The notes: generated by a model from the sequence alone, not told the origin. A DNA stretch of 64,000 nt from Tepidibacillus_B infernus (GCF_048898065.1 NZ_JBLWFI010000001.1:806001-870000); one strand, 5' to 3'. Counted from the stretch's first letter, positions 8,568 through 17,638 are shown. Numbers and translations: made by a program.

Positions 8568-8574
8568 AGAAACG

Positions 8575-8609
8575 AGGAGGGTGCAGATAGATAGAAACCC
8601 TCCTTTTTG
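8575..8609 (+). terminator. Rho-independent terminator
   Basis: AGGAGGGT (8575-8582) pairs with ACCCTCCT (8597-8604), followed by TTTTTG. Confidence 0.8.
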
Positions 8610-8736
8610 TATTCATAGGGAACTTTAAAAGTAATTGAAATATGAAAAAAAGCTATATTAGCTTATAGTTCTAAAAAATATGGTAAAATAGAAATATATA
8701 ATAGCTTAAAATATAATAATTAGGGGTGAAAGGGTA

Positions 8737-9528
8737 TTGTTATCTAGAAATTTAGACAAAGCAAGAGAAGCATACAAGAGTAATAATAAAGAAGCAAGTA
8801 AAATTGTACATCAACAAAGAAAACATGCTCCTGAAGGACATAACCAAGAACAAGGCCAATACATAAAAAGTTTTATATATGGTGGGTTAGATGGTATAAT
8901 TACAACTTTTGCAGTTGTTGCTGGAGTTGCTGGTGCACAGCTTTCTTCAGGTATTGTGCTAATCATGGGTTTTGCTAACCTGATTGCGGATGGTCTCTCA
9001 ATGGCAATTGGCGACTATTTAAGTACAAAGGCTGAAAATGAATTTAAACAGTCAGAAAGGGAACGAGAACTTTGGGAAGTGGAAAATTTTCCAGAGGGGG
9101 AAAAACAAGAGTTAATTGAACTTTATGTGGCAAAAGGAATGGATGAATCTGACGCTAAAGTCGTTACTGAGATTATTTCCAAAAATAAAGAAGCCTGGGT
9201 TGATATTATGATGGTTGAAGAATTAGGGATTTTAGAAGAAAATGAATCACCTGTAAAAAATGCGATTGTAACTTTTATTTCGTTTTCGGTTTTTGGTTTT
9301 ATTCCATTAGTTATTTATGTAGTTGCAGGCTTTACTCCAGGGATTCAAAACTTCACATTTCTTATCGCAATCATTCTTACCGGATTTACTTTATTTGTTT
9401 TAGGTGCATTAAAAGTAAAGTTTGTTGACAAGCATTGGTTTACATCCGGGTTAGAAATGCTAATTGTCGGTGGGATCGCTGCTGCTTCGGCTTATGGAAT
9501 AGGGATCTTATTATCAGGATTAGCGTAA
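8737..9528 (+). CDS. VIT1/CCC1 family metal transporter
   Basis: A 263-residue membrane protein of the VIT family that moves Fe2+ or Mn2+. A helix starting SFIYGGLDGIITTFAVVAGVAG (from about 44) carries the DG motif of TM1, and TM2 has GFANLIADGLSMAIGDYLS. A Glu-rich cytoplasmic stretch (about 100-160) fits the metal-binding helices, followed by three membrane helices. The start is TTG at 8737 behind AGGGGTGAAAGGG. It is monocistronic between terminators. Confidence 0.87.
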   Translation: MLSRNLDKAREAYKSNNKEASKIVHQQRKHAPEGHNQEQGQYIKSFIYGGLDGIITTFAVVAGVAGAQLSSGIVLIMGFANLIADGLSMAIGDYLSTKAENEFKQSERERELWEVENFPEGEKQELIELYVAKGMDESDAKVVTEIISKNKEAWVDIMMVEELGILEENESPVKNAIVTFISFSVFGFIPLVIYVVAGFTPGIQNFTFLIAIILTGFTLFVLGALKVKFVDKHWFTSGLEMLIVGGIAAASAYGIGILLSGLA

Positions 9529-9577
9529 ATTATATTCTAATTAGCTGAAATGGATATACAACACAAAATGTATTTAG

Positions 9578-9604
9578 GAACGCCTAATGGTGTTCTTTTT
9601 TTAT
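9578..9604 (+). terminator. Rho-independent terminator
   Basis: GAACGCC, loop TAAT, GGTGTTC (one G-U pair), then a run of eight T. Confidence 0.8.
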
Positions 9605-9679
9605 TTATATCTAGATGAGTGACCTTCGATTTGTCCTCTACATATTTTAATAATGACAAATCATGAGAGGGGATAAACC

Positions 9680-10300
9680 ATGGGTATAATTAGCTTGATT
9701 TTAGTAGCAACTGCAGTGAGTATTGATGGATTTTGGGGTGGATTTTCTTTTGGATTACGCAAAATCAAAATCTCATATTTGTCTTTAATGATCATTTCTT
9801 CTTGGTCTGTGGTTGGAACGATGATAACGATGGTGCTAGGTAGTAAATTGCAAGACTATATTTCATTAAATATTGGGAAATATATAGGTGCGATATTATT
9901 ATTCTTATTAGGGCTATTCACCTTGATAGAGGGAGTTAAACAAAAAAAAGAAGCTAAATTAAACCAAAAAGTGATTAGTAATCTTAAAGTAAAGAATTTA
10001 ATTAAAGTGATAAACAATCCGATTCTAGCCGATATTGACCAAGAAAACGATATTAAGCCGATAGAAGGAATGATATTAGGGATTGCTGTAGCTATGGATG
10101 CTTCCATTGCAGCATTTACTTTATCCTTTTTTGACTTGAATCCTTATCTTACACCATTTTTATTTGGACTAATGCACTTTATTCTAATAGGTTTGGGTAA
10201 TATACTGGCTAGAAAAAATATAATCAATGTATTTGTTGAGAATTTTTCTTTGTTGCCAGGTATTATTTTAGTTACTCTTGCTATTATTAGGTTAATGTAA
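9680..10300 (+). CDS. ytaF: Sporulation membrane protein YtaF (MntP-like)
   Basis: A 206-residue, roughly six-helix membrane protein with two MntP-like half repeats, each carrying an aspartate motif: AVSIDGFWGGFSFGLR near residue 11 and AVAMDASIAAF near 139. This two-repeat pattern is that of YtaF, related to the Mn2+ exporter MntP. A real metal substrate has not been shown here. The ATG follows GAGAGGGG. Confidence 0.85.
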   Translation: MGIISLILVATAVSIDGFWGGFSFGLRKIKISYLSLMIISSWSVVGTMITMVLGSKLQDYISLNIGKYIGAILLFLLGLFTLIEGVKQKKEAKLNQKVISNLKVKNLIKVINNPILADIDQENDIKPIEGMILGIAVAMDASIAAFTLSFFDLNPYLTPFLFGLMHFILIGLGNILARKNIINVFVENFSLLPGIILVTLAIIRLM

Positions 10301-10388
10301 AAGAATTGCAAAGTTGTTTTTCTATATATCTGAATCAATTTCATAAATGAAATTCATTGATACACAAGGTTTTCAAGCGACAAAAAAA

Positions 10389-11163
10389 GGAGTACCTCCC
10401 CAAAATCTCGAAATAAGTAAGTGATTAGAAAACTTAAGAGATTGGAGGATGACTCCCTATGTCTATTATACGACAAGGAAGCCTGTTTACACTAGAAGAA
10501 TTGTTTGATATGGAACCTACCTATCGATTTGATGCCATATTTTCAACAATTAGCATCAATACAATATTAGTGGCAGTTTCCAAAAAAACATCATATGGCG
10601 CACTAAATTATGCTGCCATGATATTCGTTAGTTGCAAGAGTAACAGAGTGTATTCCAACTATTAAAGATCTTGTTAAACGTCTAAAAAACGATTTCATAT
10701 TTCGCTTAGATTGTGGATTTCATTTATCTGATGAGATTCCATCAGAAGCTTCATTTTCAAGATTTATTCGCAAGATAAAAGAAGCAAATATCCTTGAACA
10801 AATCAATAAAGACCTTATCATCCAAGCCATTGAAGAAGGCTTCGTTGAAGACGAGCATATAGCTATTGATGCTACACACATTGAATCTAGAGATCGTTTT
10901 ATTCCCAGCGATGAACCTACTGACAATTCACCAATGCAACCCAAAAAGCGTGGTCGTAAGAAAAAAGAAGAACTGGAAGCTTGGCAAAAAGAGCAAGAAG
11001 AAATCGAAAAAAACTTACCCCTTGAACCCAAATGGGGAGTAAAGAAAAATTCTGAGAATATTGGTATGGCTATAAAGGACACTTTGCTGTTGGAACAAAA
11101 AGTCAATATCTACTCTTACCATTATTATCATCAGCGAATATGAATGATTCTAAAGTTGCTATT
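10389..11163 (+). mobile_element. Degraded IS1182-type insertion sequence, 5' half of transposase
   Basis: An imperfect inverted repeat (10389-10409 and 10438-10456) precedes a transposase that begins at 10459 with IIRQGSLFTLEELFD. The frame breaks near 10627 and continues as SLVARVTECIPTIKDLVKRL, then IAIDATHIESRD and KKRGRKKKEE, breaks again near 11060 and continues as WYGYKGHFAVGTKSQYLL to about 11163. The C-terminal half is absent, cut by the following IS3 fragment. The element is dead and marks the edge of an accessory island. Confidence 0.82.
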
Positions 11164-11721
11164 TACAATGTGCACGCTGTAACGCTTTACAAGACGTCTT
11201 CCTACTTTGAATCCAAGTTTATGCAGTTCATTTCTTATTCGCCTAACCTCAAATGAAGGCTCTTTATAGTGGATTCTATCAATAACATTCTTAATGTTGA
11301 TTTCGTCTTGTGATGGATCAATTTCAACTGGCACATGATAAGCGGTCGATCTTGAAAGACTGATGAGGCTACATTGACGTTTTATCGTCAACTTTGAACC
11401 CTTAAAATCAATTAATGACTTTTTTCCTCATTTGTGAAACCTGATTGTGCTTTTTTTAAACCAATCTATATCAAGAGTTAGTTCGCCAATTTTCTTTACA
11501 AGAAGCTGCTTTTCTTCTTCATATTCTTTTTTCAGCTTTTCGATATCTTCATTTTTTTTATTGAAGACTGCTGCCATATTCCCGACGAATTCGGCTTTCC
11601 AACGACTTAAGACTGGTTGTGCGATATCATATTTCTTTGATATTTCAACCAATGTATTTTCTTCTCTTTTTACTCATCATATTTATATCATAACTTATTT
11701 TCAAGGAATTGTGTCCAACCT
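11164..11721 (-). mobile_element. Degraded IS3-family element (orfA and orfB remnants)
   Basis: On the minus strand a terminal TTGGACACAATTCC (near 11720) leads to an orfA start (MSKKRRKY) that is deleted and frameshifted into EISKKYDIAQPVLSRWKAEF and a coiled coil ending DIDWFKKS. The orfB remnant follows (SKLTIKRQCSLISLSRSTAYHVPV, later SFEVRRIRNELHKLGFKVGRRLVKR) and stops before the DDE residues. No complete frame survives. It abuts the IS1182 remnant directly. Confidence 0.8.
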
Positions 11722-11877
11722 TATGTGTACATTATATTGCGCATGCTTTGGGGTGGGAGGTTTTATAATTACTACCATCAAACTCTTAAATCTGGTATAC
11801 TCACATAGTGGGCAATTAGTAAAGGAAAGCTTATATTTAGCTTTTTATATAGAGTATTAGAGTTTTAAGGAGGGAAA

Positions 11878-13058
11878 ATGATGCTAGATCAAAAAAACAA
11901 TTGTTTATAATCCTACAATAATCGAACCAAAATGGCAAAAATTTTGGGAGGAAAACAAAACCTTTAAAGTTCTAAATGATGATACCAAACCGAAGTTTTA
12001 CGCGTTGGACATGTTTTCATACCCATCCGGTGCCGGTCTTTATGTTGGCCATCCGGAAGGATATACGGCAACAGATATCGTATCACGTTATAAACGGATG
12101 AAAGGATATAATGTATTGCATCCGATGGGCTGGGACGCTTTTGGGCTCCCGGCAGAACAGCATGCGTTGGATACCTGAGAACATCCTCGAGATATTACGT
12201 TTAAAAACATAGATAATTTCCGACGTCAGATTAAGTCATTGGGATTTTCCTACGATTGGGACCGTGAATTTAGTACAACTGATCCGGATTATTATAAATG
12301 GACCCAGTGGATTTTTTTGCAACTATATAAAAAGGATTAGCCTATGTTTCGGAAGAACCGGTTAATTGGTGTCCTGCATTGGGAACAGTGCTAGCTAATG
12401 AGGAAGTTATTGACGGAAAAAGTGAGCGTGGCAGGCATCCGGTTATCCGCAAACCGATGCGGCAGTGGGTACTGAAAATAACAGCATATGCAGAGCGTCT
12501 GCTTGAAGATTTAGAAGAATTAGACTGGCCTGAGAGTATAAAAGAAATGCAGCGCAATTGGATTGGTAAATCCAATTGCGCTGAAGTATACTTTGATATC
12601 GCTGGATTTATAATGGAAATGAAGAAAAATTAAAAGTCTTTACAACCCGTCCTGATACCTTATTTGGTGCTACATACTGCGTATTGGCACCTGAACATGA
12701 ATTAGTACATAAAATTACTACCGCGCGAGAAGCGATGGAACATTTTGTGCAGATGCTTTCTCCAATAGCACTGCACATTGCTGAAGAGCTATCGCAGATT
12801 CTCGGCAACACGGAAACGATAACTTACCAACCTTGGCCGGAATACGATGAAGAGCTAACTATTGAAAACGAAGTAGAAATAGTTGTCCAAGTAAACGGTA
12901 AAATTATGGAACGGGCAAATATTCCAACCGATATGGACAAGGATGCAATGATTGAAATGGCACTTGATCTGGAAAAAGTAAAAGCAGCGATCGAAGGAAA
13001 AACACTTTGGAAAAAGATTGCTGTACCGGGTAAACTGGTTAATATTGTGGTAGGATAA
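11878..13058 (+). pseudogene. leuS: Leucyl-tRNA synthetase carcass
   Basis: The segment translates piecewise to LeuRS. The N-terminus runs from NPTIIEPKWQKFWEE through the HIGH-like signature YVGHPEGYT. It is broken by an early frameshift near the start codon, an in-frame TGA near 12177 (in DT*EHPRDI), a frameshift near 12335 and another near 12610. After LVHKIT (about 12715) a large internal deletion joins the editing domain straight to the C-terminal anticodon-binding domain (REAMEHFVQML). KMSKS is missing. The ribosome binding site AAGGAGGG is still present. It cannot encode a working synthetase; a functional leuS must lie elsewhere. Confidence 0.93.
12551..12582. repeat. Perfect 14-bp inverted repeat inside the leuS relic
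   Basis: AGCGCAATTGGATT (12551-12564), loop GGTA, AATCCAATTGCGCT (12569-12582). LeuRS normally reads NWIGKSEGAEV here; this copy reads NWIGKSNCAEV, so the substituted codons complete the palindrome, as expected from templated (quasipalindrome) mutation. Confidence 0.8.
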
Positions 13059-13077
13059 AACCTACCACAATTTTTTC
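13044..13077 (+). terminator. Terminator at the end of the leuS relic
   Basis: ATTGTGGTAGG and CCTACCACAAT (11 bp, 6-nt loop) followed by T6. It overlaps the leuS stop codon and isolates cooA from upstream transcription. Confidence 0.82.
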
Positions 13078-13097
13078 ATAGGTGAGGGGGAAGCTGG

Positions 13098-13760
13098 ATG
13101 CCAACAAGGATGAAATTAACTGATATTGATTTGATCAATGTTTTAAGTTCTCCAGACTTGAGTGATTATTTCAAGGAGTTTCGGGAAAAACAGTTTTTTA
13201 AAAAAGAAGTAATTTTTACTCCTAATGAGCACAGTAACTTTATTTTTTTAATAAAGACCGGTCGGGTACGGGTTTATCTGGTAAGTGAAGACAAAGAATT
13301 TACGTTATCTATTTTAGAACCGGGTGATATTTTTAGTACTCATACCAGAGCATTTTGTCAAGCCTTAGAAATTACTACAATATTAGTTGCTGATATTCAG
13401 GTTTTAAGAAAGATAATCGCAGAAATACCTGATGTAGCATTAATTATGGTTCATGTGCTTGGCGATTTACTGAAAAATTCCATCACTATTATTAATGGTT
13501 TGGCTTTTAAAGAAGCTCGCATGAGATTGGCAGAATTTATTATTAAAGCTGTAGAGGATAAGGGAATGCAAACAGCAGACGGCATTAGGGTAGAAATAGG
13601 GTTAACTACTGAAGAATTGGCTATGATTATAGGCTCTACCCGACAAACAGTATCTATGCTTTTAAATGACTTTCGTAAATCAGATATCCTTAAAAAAATT
13701 GATCGGCGATCTTTCCTCATTCAAAATTTACCAAAGCTTGAGCAGTTGGCAATGGAATAA
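13098..13760 (+). CDS. cooA: CO-sensing transcription activator CooA (Crp/Fnr family)
   Basis: A 220-residue heme-type Crp/Fnr regulator. The whole length aligns by eye with CooA of Rhodospirillum and Carboxydothermus: MPTRMKLTD start with Pro2, GRVRVYLVSEDKEFTLSILEPGD effector domain, LLKNSITIINGL dimerisation helix, and the HTH GSTRQTVSMLLNDF. His82, the ferrous heme ligand, is kept (IFSTHTRAF), but the redox-switch Cys two residues earlier is Ser80. CooA binds CO at the heme and activates CO-oxidation genes. It lies just upstream of cooS, whose leader has a matching palindrome. GAGGGGGAAGC precedes the ATG. Confidence 0.92.
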   Translation: MPTRMKLTDIDLINVLSSPDLSDYFKEFREKQFFKKEVIFTPNEHSNFIFLIKTGRVRVYLVSEDKEFTLSILEPGDIFSTHTRAFCQALEITTILVADIQVLRKIIAEIPDVALIMVHVLGDLLKNSITIINGLAFKEARMRLAEFIIKAVEDKGMQTADGIRVEIGLTTEELAMIIGSTRQTVSMLLNDFRKSDILKKIDRRSFLIQNLPKLEQLAME

Positions 13761-13793
13761 AAACAAATTTCAGATTAATTTTTATTTTTATCG

Positions 13794-13860
13794 AATACTG
13801 TCGGTTACCCGACAGTATTTTTTTTCTGTGCTTGCTACAATGAATGTGATAAATATCACA
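13794..13860 (+). promoter_or_regulatory. cooS control region: CooA-like and Fnr/CRP-like palindromes
   Basis: TGTCGGTTACCCGACA (13799-13814) has the CooA form TGTC(A/G)-N6-CGACA. It lies within longer arms (AATACTGTCGG and CCGACAGTATT) followed by T8, so it can also terminate cooA. An extended -10, TGCTACAAT (TACAAT 13836-13841), predicts a start near 13848 and puts the palindrome at about -41.5, the class II position. TGTGATAAATATCACA (13845-13860), a perfect TGTGA-N6-TCACA site, covers the predicted start. No good -35 is present, which fits activator dependence. Confidence 0.72.
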
Positions 13861-13885
13861 GTGATATATAACGGGAGGTTAAAGA

Positions 13886-15820
13886 ATGAAGGAGAAATTA
13901 TTATCAGTGGAAGATTTAACCATTGATACAGGTGTACAGCAAATGATCCTCAAGTCACGTGATGAAGGCGTTAAAACTGCATTTGATCGCAACTCGGAAA
14001 TCGGTGCACGCTGTACGTTTGGAGAATTGGGGGTTTGTTGTAAGCGCTGTCTTGCCGGACCGTGCCGCATTTTACCCGGAGGTAAAGGTCCTCAAACAGG
14101 AGTGTGCGGTGCTACTGCTGACCAGATAGTAGCAAGGAACTTTTTGGAGATGGTGGCCCAAGGAATGGCTCCTCACATTGAGCATGCCAGAGAAGTTGCA
14201 TTGACCCTGTTAGAAACAGCAGAAGGGAAAGCACCATATGAGATTAAAAACCCGGAAAAATTAATCAATATTGCCTCAAGATTAGGATTAACAGTAGATG
14301 GCAAAGAAATTGAGGAAGTGGCTAAAGATGTTGCTTTAAAAGCTTTGGAAAGCTTTCAACAGCAGTATGGAATACTACCTTGGTTAGAAATGAATGCTAA
14401 TCAAAAAACTCTGGCAAGATGGAAAGAGTTAAATATAATACCGGCAAATGCCCATCAGGAGTTAACAGTTGCTATTAATCGTGTAACCATGGGCTCCGAT
14501 GCCGATCCGGTCAACCTGTTACTCGGTGTTATGAGATTAGGTATAACTGACGGATATGCCGGATTACACCTGTCTACTGATTTACAGGATGTTCTGTTCG
14601 GTACTCCTGGTCTAGTGAAGTCCAAATATCGTTTAGGTGTAATTAAAGAAAAAATGGTGAATATTTCTGTACATGGTCATATACCTATGCTTGCAGATAA
14701 GGTGGTTGAGTGGGCAGAAAAGCTTGAAGATGAAGCTAAAGCTGTTGGCGCTGAAGGGATTAACGTATTTGGAATCTGCTGTTCAGCCAATGAAGTTTTA
14801 ATGCGCAAAGGTATACCTGTAGCAACTAATTTTGCCAGTCAAGAAGCCCCCATTTTAACAGGCGCTGTTGAAGCTATGGCAGTTGACATTCAATGTGTAA
14901 TGCCTAGTTTACCTACGGTGTCAAATGATTACCATACAGAGGTAATTACTTCCCTCCCCTACTCCAAAATCCCGGGGGCTTCTCATATTGAATTTACTCC
15001 GGCAAAGGCTGACGAGGTGGCACAAGCCGTTGTCCGTAAAGGTATAGCTAATTTTGGGAAAAGAGATCCGGAAAAAATGCAAATTCCACCGGAAATTGTT
15101 GATGCTTATGCCGGATTTTCTACTGAACAAATCGTCGAGGCTCTCAAAAATGTAAACCCGGAAGATCCGTTAAAGCCATTAGTAGACAATATTAAGGCCG
15201 GTAATATTTTAGGTGTTGTAGCGTTGGTAGGCTGTACAAATCCAAGGGTTAAGCAGGATTGGGCAAATGTAGAAATGGCAAAGGAACTGCTAAAGCATAA
15301 TGTGATGGTTGTGGCTACAGGTTGTTCCGCCCATTCTTTAGGTAAATTCGGATTACTATCATCTGAAGGATTGGAGTACTGTGGTGATGGATTAAAACAG
15401 GTTCTTACAGCTGTTGGTCAGGCTAATGGTATGGAAGCTCTACCTTCTGTTCTGCATATGGGTAGCTGCGTTGATAATTCACGCATAGCTGACTTGGTAA
15501 GTGCTTTAGCTGATTATATCGGTGTAGAAGCAAAGGATTTACCTGTTGCGGGTTCAACGCCTGAAATAATGAATCCTAAAGCATTAGCCATTGGTGCTTA
15601 TTTCCTTGCTCATGGTGTAGACGTCCATGTTGGGATTATGCCGCCTATCGGTGGATCAGAGTTGGTTACTAATGTTTTAACGGGAAGTAAAGAAGAACAT
15701 GAATTAACAACTGATGGTCTATTTGGAGGAAAAGTAATCTACGAGAAGGATCCTATCGAAGCAGCGCATGTGGTAATAGAAAGAATAAAGCAAAAAAGAG
15801 CTGAACTATTTGGAGAGTGA
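13886..15820 (+). CDS. cooS: Anaerobic Ni-Fe carbon monoxide dehydrogenase CooS
   Basis: A 644-residue CODH catalytic subunit oxidising CO to CO2. All expected ligands are visible by alignment with Carboxydothermus CODH-II: D-cluster Cys43 and Cys51; B-cluster Cys52, Cys55, Cys60 and Cys74; C-cluster His265, Cys299, Cys337, Cys450, Cys480 and Cys528. No frameshift is present, unlike its neighbours. It is cytoplasmic. No ferredoxin CooF or energy-converting hydrogenase is adjacent, so the electron acceptor must be encoded elsewhere. The ATG follows GGGAGG with 9-nt spacing. Its maturation ATPase gene cooC follows. Confidence 0.97.
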   Translation: MKEKLLSVEDLTIDTGVQQMILKSRDEGVKTAFDRNSEIGARCTFGELGVCCKRCLAGPCRILPGGKGPQTGVCGATADQIVARNFLEMVAQGMAPHIEHAREVALTLLETAEGKAPYEIKNPEKLINIASRLGLTVDGKEIEEVAKDVALKALESFQQQYGILPWLEMNANQKTLARWKELNIIPANAHQELTVAINRVTMGSDADPVNLLLGVMRLGITDGYAGLHLSTDLQDVLFGTPGLVKSKYRLGVIKEKMVNISVHGHIPMLADKVVEWAEKLEDEAKAVGAEGINVFGICCSANEVLMRKGIPVATNFASQEAPILTGAVEAMAVDIQCVMPSLPTVSNDYHTEVITSLPYSKIPGASHIEFTPAKADEVAQAVVRKGIANFGKRDPEKMQIPPEIVDAYAGFSTEQIVEALKNVNPEDPLKPLVDNIKAGNILGVVALVGCTNPRVKQDWANVEMAKELLKHNVMVVATGCSAHSLGKFGLLSSEGLEYCGDGLKQVLTAVGQANGMEALPSVLHMGSCVDNSRIADLVSALADYIGVEAKDLPVAGSTPEIMNPKALAIGAYFLAHGVDVHVGIMPPIGGSELVTNVLTGSKEEHELTTDGLFGGKVIYEKDPIEAAHVVIERIKQKRAELFGE

Positions 15821-15825
15821 ACTCG

Positions 15826-15913
15826 TTCAGCTAAAGCTGAACATCGGGGAATCAGGTGGAGAGTCCACTCCACCTGATTAATATCCCACTTATAGAAATG
15901 GGGACTTAGTCCC
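15826..15913 (+). other. Three consecutive hairpins between cooS and cooC
   Basis: Immediately after the cooS stop there are three stems: TTCAGC/GCTGAA (15826-15841), AATCAGGTGGA/TCCACCTGATT (15850-15879, 11 bp) and GGGAC/GTCCC (15901-15913). None has a T-run, so they look like transcript-stability or processing elements that could set the CooS:CooC ratio. Confidence 0.6.
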
Positions 15914-15961
15914 ATATTTAAAAGATAAATACAAATTCAAAAATTATAGGGGCTGATATCA

Positions 15962-16771
15962 TTGTTAGATAAAGGAATGAAAATTGCTGTATCGGGTAAA
16001 GGCGGAGTAGGAAAGACTTCTCTTTCCTCCCTCCTTGCACATATCTTTGCGCAAGAGGGAAAGCAGGTTTTAGCAGTTGATGCCGACCCGGATGCCAATT
16101 TCGGGACAGCATTGGGTTTTCCGCAAGATATACTGGATAAATTGACTACTATTGCTGAAGATAAAAAATTAATTAAAGAGCGTACCGGTGCAGAACCGGG
16201 GAAAACCGGTCAGGTATTTTCACTTAATCCCCGTGTTAGTGATATTCCGGAAAAATATGCAGTAGAGCATAACGGAATAAAGCTAATGCAAATGGGGAAT
16301 GTAGTGACAGGTGGTGCCGGATGTGCGTGTCCGGAAAATAGTCTTCTAAAACAGTTACTTCGTCATCTTGTTGTTAAGGCGGATGATACCGTGATTGTAG
16401 ATATGGAAGCGGGCTTAGAACATCTAGGACGCGGAACCGCTGAAGGAGTGGATGCATTTATTGTTGTGGTTGAACCGGGGCAAAGGAGTTTTCAGACAGC
16501 CAGGGCGGTAGTGAAATTAGCTCAAGACTTAGGAGTTACAAAAGTTTATGCAGTCGCAAACAAGGTTCGTTCCGGTGATGAAGAAATCATTAAAAAATCC
16601 TTAGACTTTATACCTATTTTAGGAATAATGCCATATGACCCGGAAGTAATTTCTGCGGATTTGTCAGGTGCAGGTGTTTTTCATAGCGCTCCAAAAAGTG
16701 TTGAATTTGGTTACAAAATATATGAACGATTATTAGAAGAAATGACCAATACCGAGGAAATGGCAATTTAA
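15962..16771 (+). CDS. cooC: CODH nickel-insertion ATPase CooC
   Basis: A 269-residue MinD/ParA-type ATPase that loads nickel into CooS. The deviant Walker A SGKGGVGKT is at residues 11-19 and DADPDANFG follows the switch I strand at 40-48. The Cys-X-Cys nickel-binding motif GCAC is Cys121/Cys123. The start is TTG at 15962 with AGGGGC upstream; ATG 15977 would still keep the P-loop but lacks spacing. It is in the cooS operon. Confidence 0.94.
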   Translation: MLDKGMKIAVSGKGGVGKTSLSSLLAHIFAQEGKQVLAVDADPDANFGTALGFPQDILDKLTTIAEDKKLIKERTGAEPGKTGQVFSLNPRVSDIPEKYAVEHNGIKLMQMGNVVTGGAGCACPENSLLKQLLRHLVVKADDTVIVDMEAGLEHLGRGTAEGVDAFIVVVEPGQRSFQTARAVVKLAQDLGVTKVYAVANKVRSGDEEIIKKSLDFIPILGIMPYDPEVISADLSGAGVFHSAPKSVEFGYKIYERLLEEMTNTEEMAI

Positions 16772-16793
16772 CATTTAGAAAGTAGGGGGAAAT

Positions 16794-17423
16794 ATGCATA
16801 TACCTGACGGAATACTTGAAGTGGAAGTTTGGGGTACTGCTACAATATTAGTAGGAGCCGTAATGTATAAAGGAGTTAATTATTCAAAAAAATATGGAAA
16901 GGTATATGGATCCAGTTATGGGGGTAATGGCAGCCTTTATTTTTGCATCTCAAATGATTAATTTTCCTTTACTTGGTGCTGCTGCTTCAGGGCACTTAAT
17001 TGGTAGTGCTCTGGCAGAGATCTTATTTGGCTTTTGGCCTGCATTTATTATGACGACTGTTATTACTATAAAGGCTTTTATTTTTCAAGATGGAGGTATT
17101 TCCGTCTTGGGTGTTAACATTCTAAATATGGCAATAATTGCTCCTGCATTAGCAGTGTTAATTAAAAAAATCGCACGTATTGTTCATTTACCGATATTTT
17201 TAACAGCCTTTTTAAGCGGTTGGGTATCTGTTGTAGGAATTTCCTTTATGGGGGCTTTAGAATTAGCATTATCCGGGGTAGTGCCGTTTTTTTAGCTGCA
17301 AAGATTCTTTTCCTTTGGCATGCATTAATTGGAATAGGTGAAGGTTTAATAACAGCTTTATTACTTCCTTTTGCTATACGCTCTTCTTTTAAACTTATCA
17401 GTGAGGAGGCAATGCCATCGTGA
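16794..17423 (+). pseudogene. cbiM: Nickel/cobalt ECF transporter component CbiM, frameshifted twice
   Basis: CbiM is the substrate-capturing membrane component of Ni/Co importers; its N-terminal MHIPDG motif, which binds the metal, is intact at 16794. The frame is lost in an A7 run (16886-16892): one A fewer restores YSKNMERYMDPVMGVMAAFIFASQM. It is lost again in a T7 run (17287-17293): one more T restores GVVPFFLAAKILFLWHALIGIGEG. Everything else looks conserved (ASGHLIG, FQDGG, LGVNILNM). Both lesions are single-base changes in homopolymers, so sequencing error or very recent decay are both possible. Confidence 0.88.
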
Positions 17424-17638
17424 AAAAGGTACTAATGGTTTGGTTTATCATTACAATATTAGTTGGGGGCTTTCTATCTTTACTATCTTCATCTTTTATC
17501 ACCGGCACATTGTCCAATTATACGGTTTTTGGTATGGATTCTTGGCTGGGGTCCAGTTTTGCCGGCTTGACAGGAGTTCTTTTAACTTTTTCTTTATTTT
17601 TAGTACTTGGTATATTATTAGGAAGAAATAGTAAATGA
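17420..17638 (+). CDS. CbiN/PDGLE-like small component of the nickel transporter
   Basis: A 72-residue protein with two membrane helices (about 4-22 and 45-68), the second being the LGSSFAGLTGVLLTFSLFLVLGILLG helix typical of PDGLE-domain and CbiN-like subunits. The GTG start overlaps the cbiM stop (GTGA) and its stop overlaps cbiQ, showing translational coupling. It links CbiM with the ECF module. Confidence 0.75.
   Translation: MKKVLMVWFIITILVGGFLSLLSSSFITGTLSNYTVFGMDSWLGSSFAGLTGVLLTFSLFLVLGILLGRNSK

Noticed and set aside
11722..11877. Possible T-box riboswitch before the leuS relic (GGGTGGGAGG stretch)
   Set aside because: The conserved AGGGTGG-N-ACCGCG block and a terminator/antiterminator pair are not present; only a few G-rich bases match.
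16700..16793. NiCo or cobalamin riboswitch upstream of cbiM
   Set aside because: The gap between cooC and cbiM is too short (22 bp) and no aptamer motif is visible.
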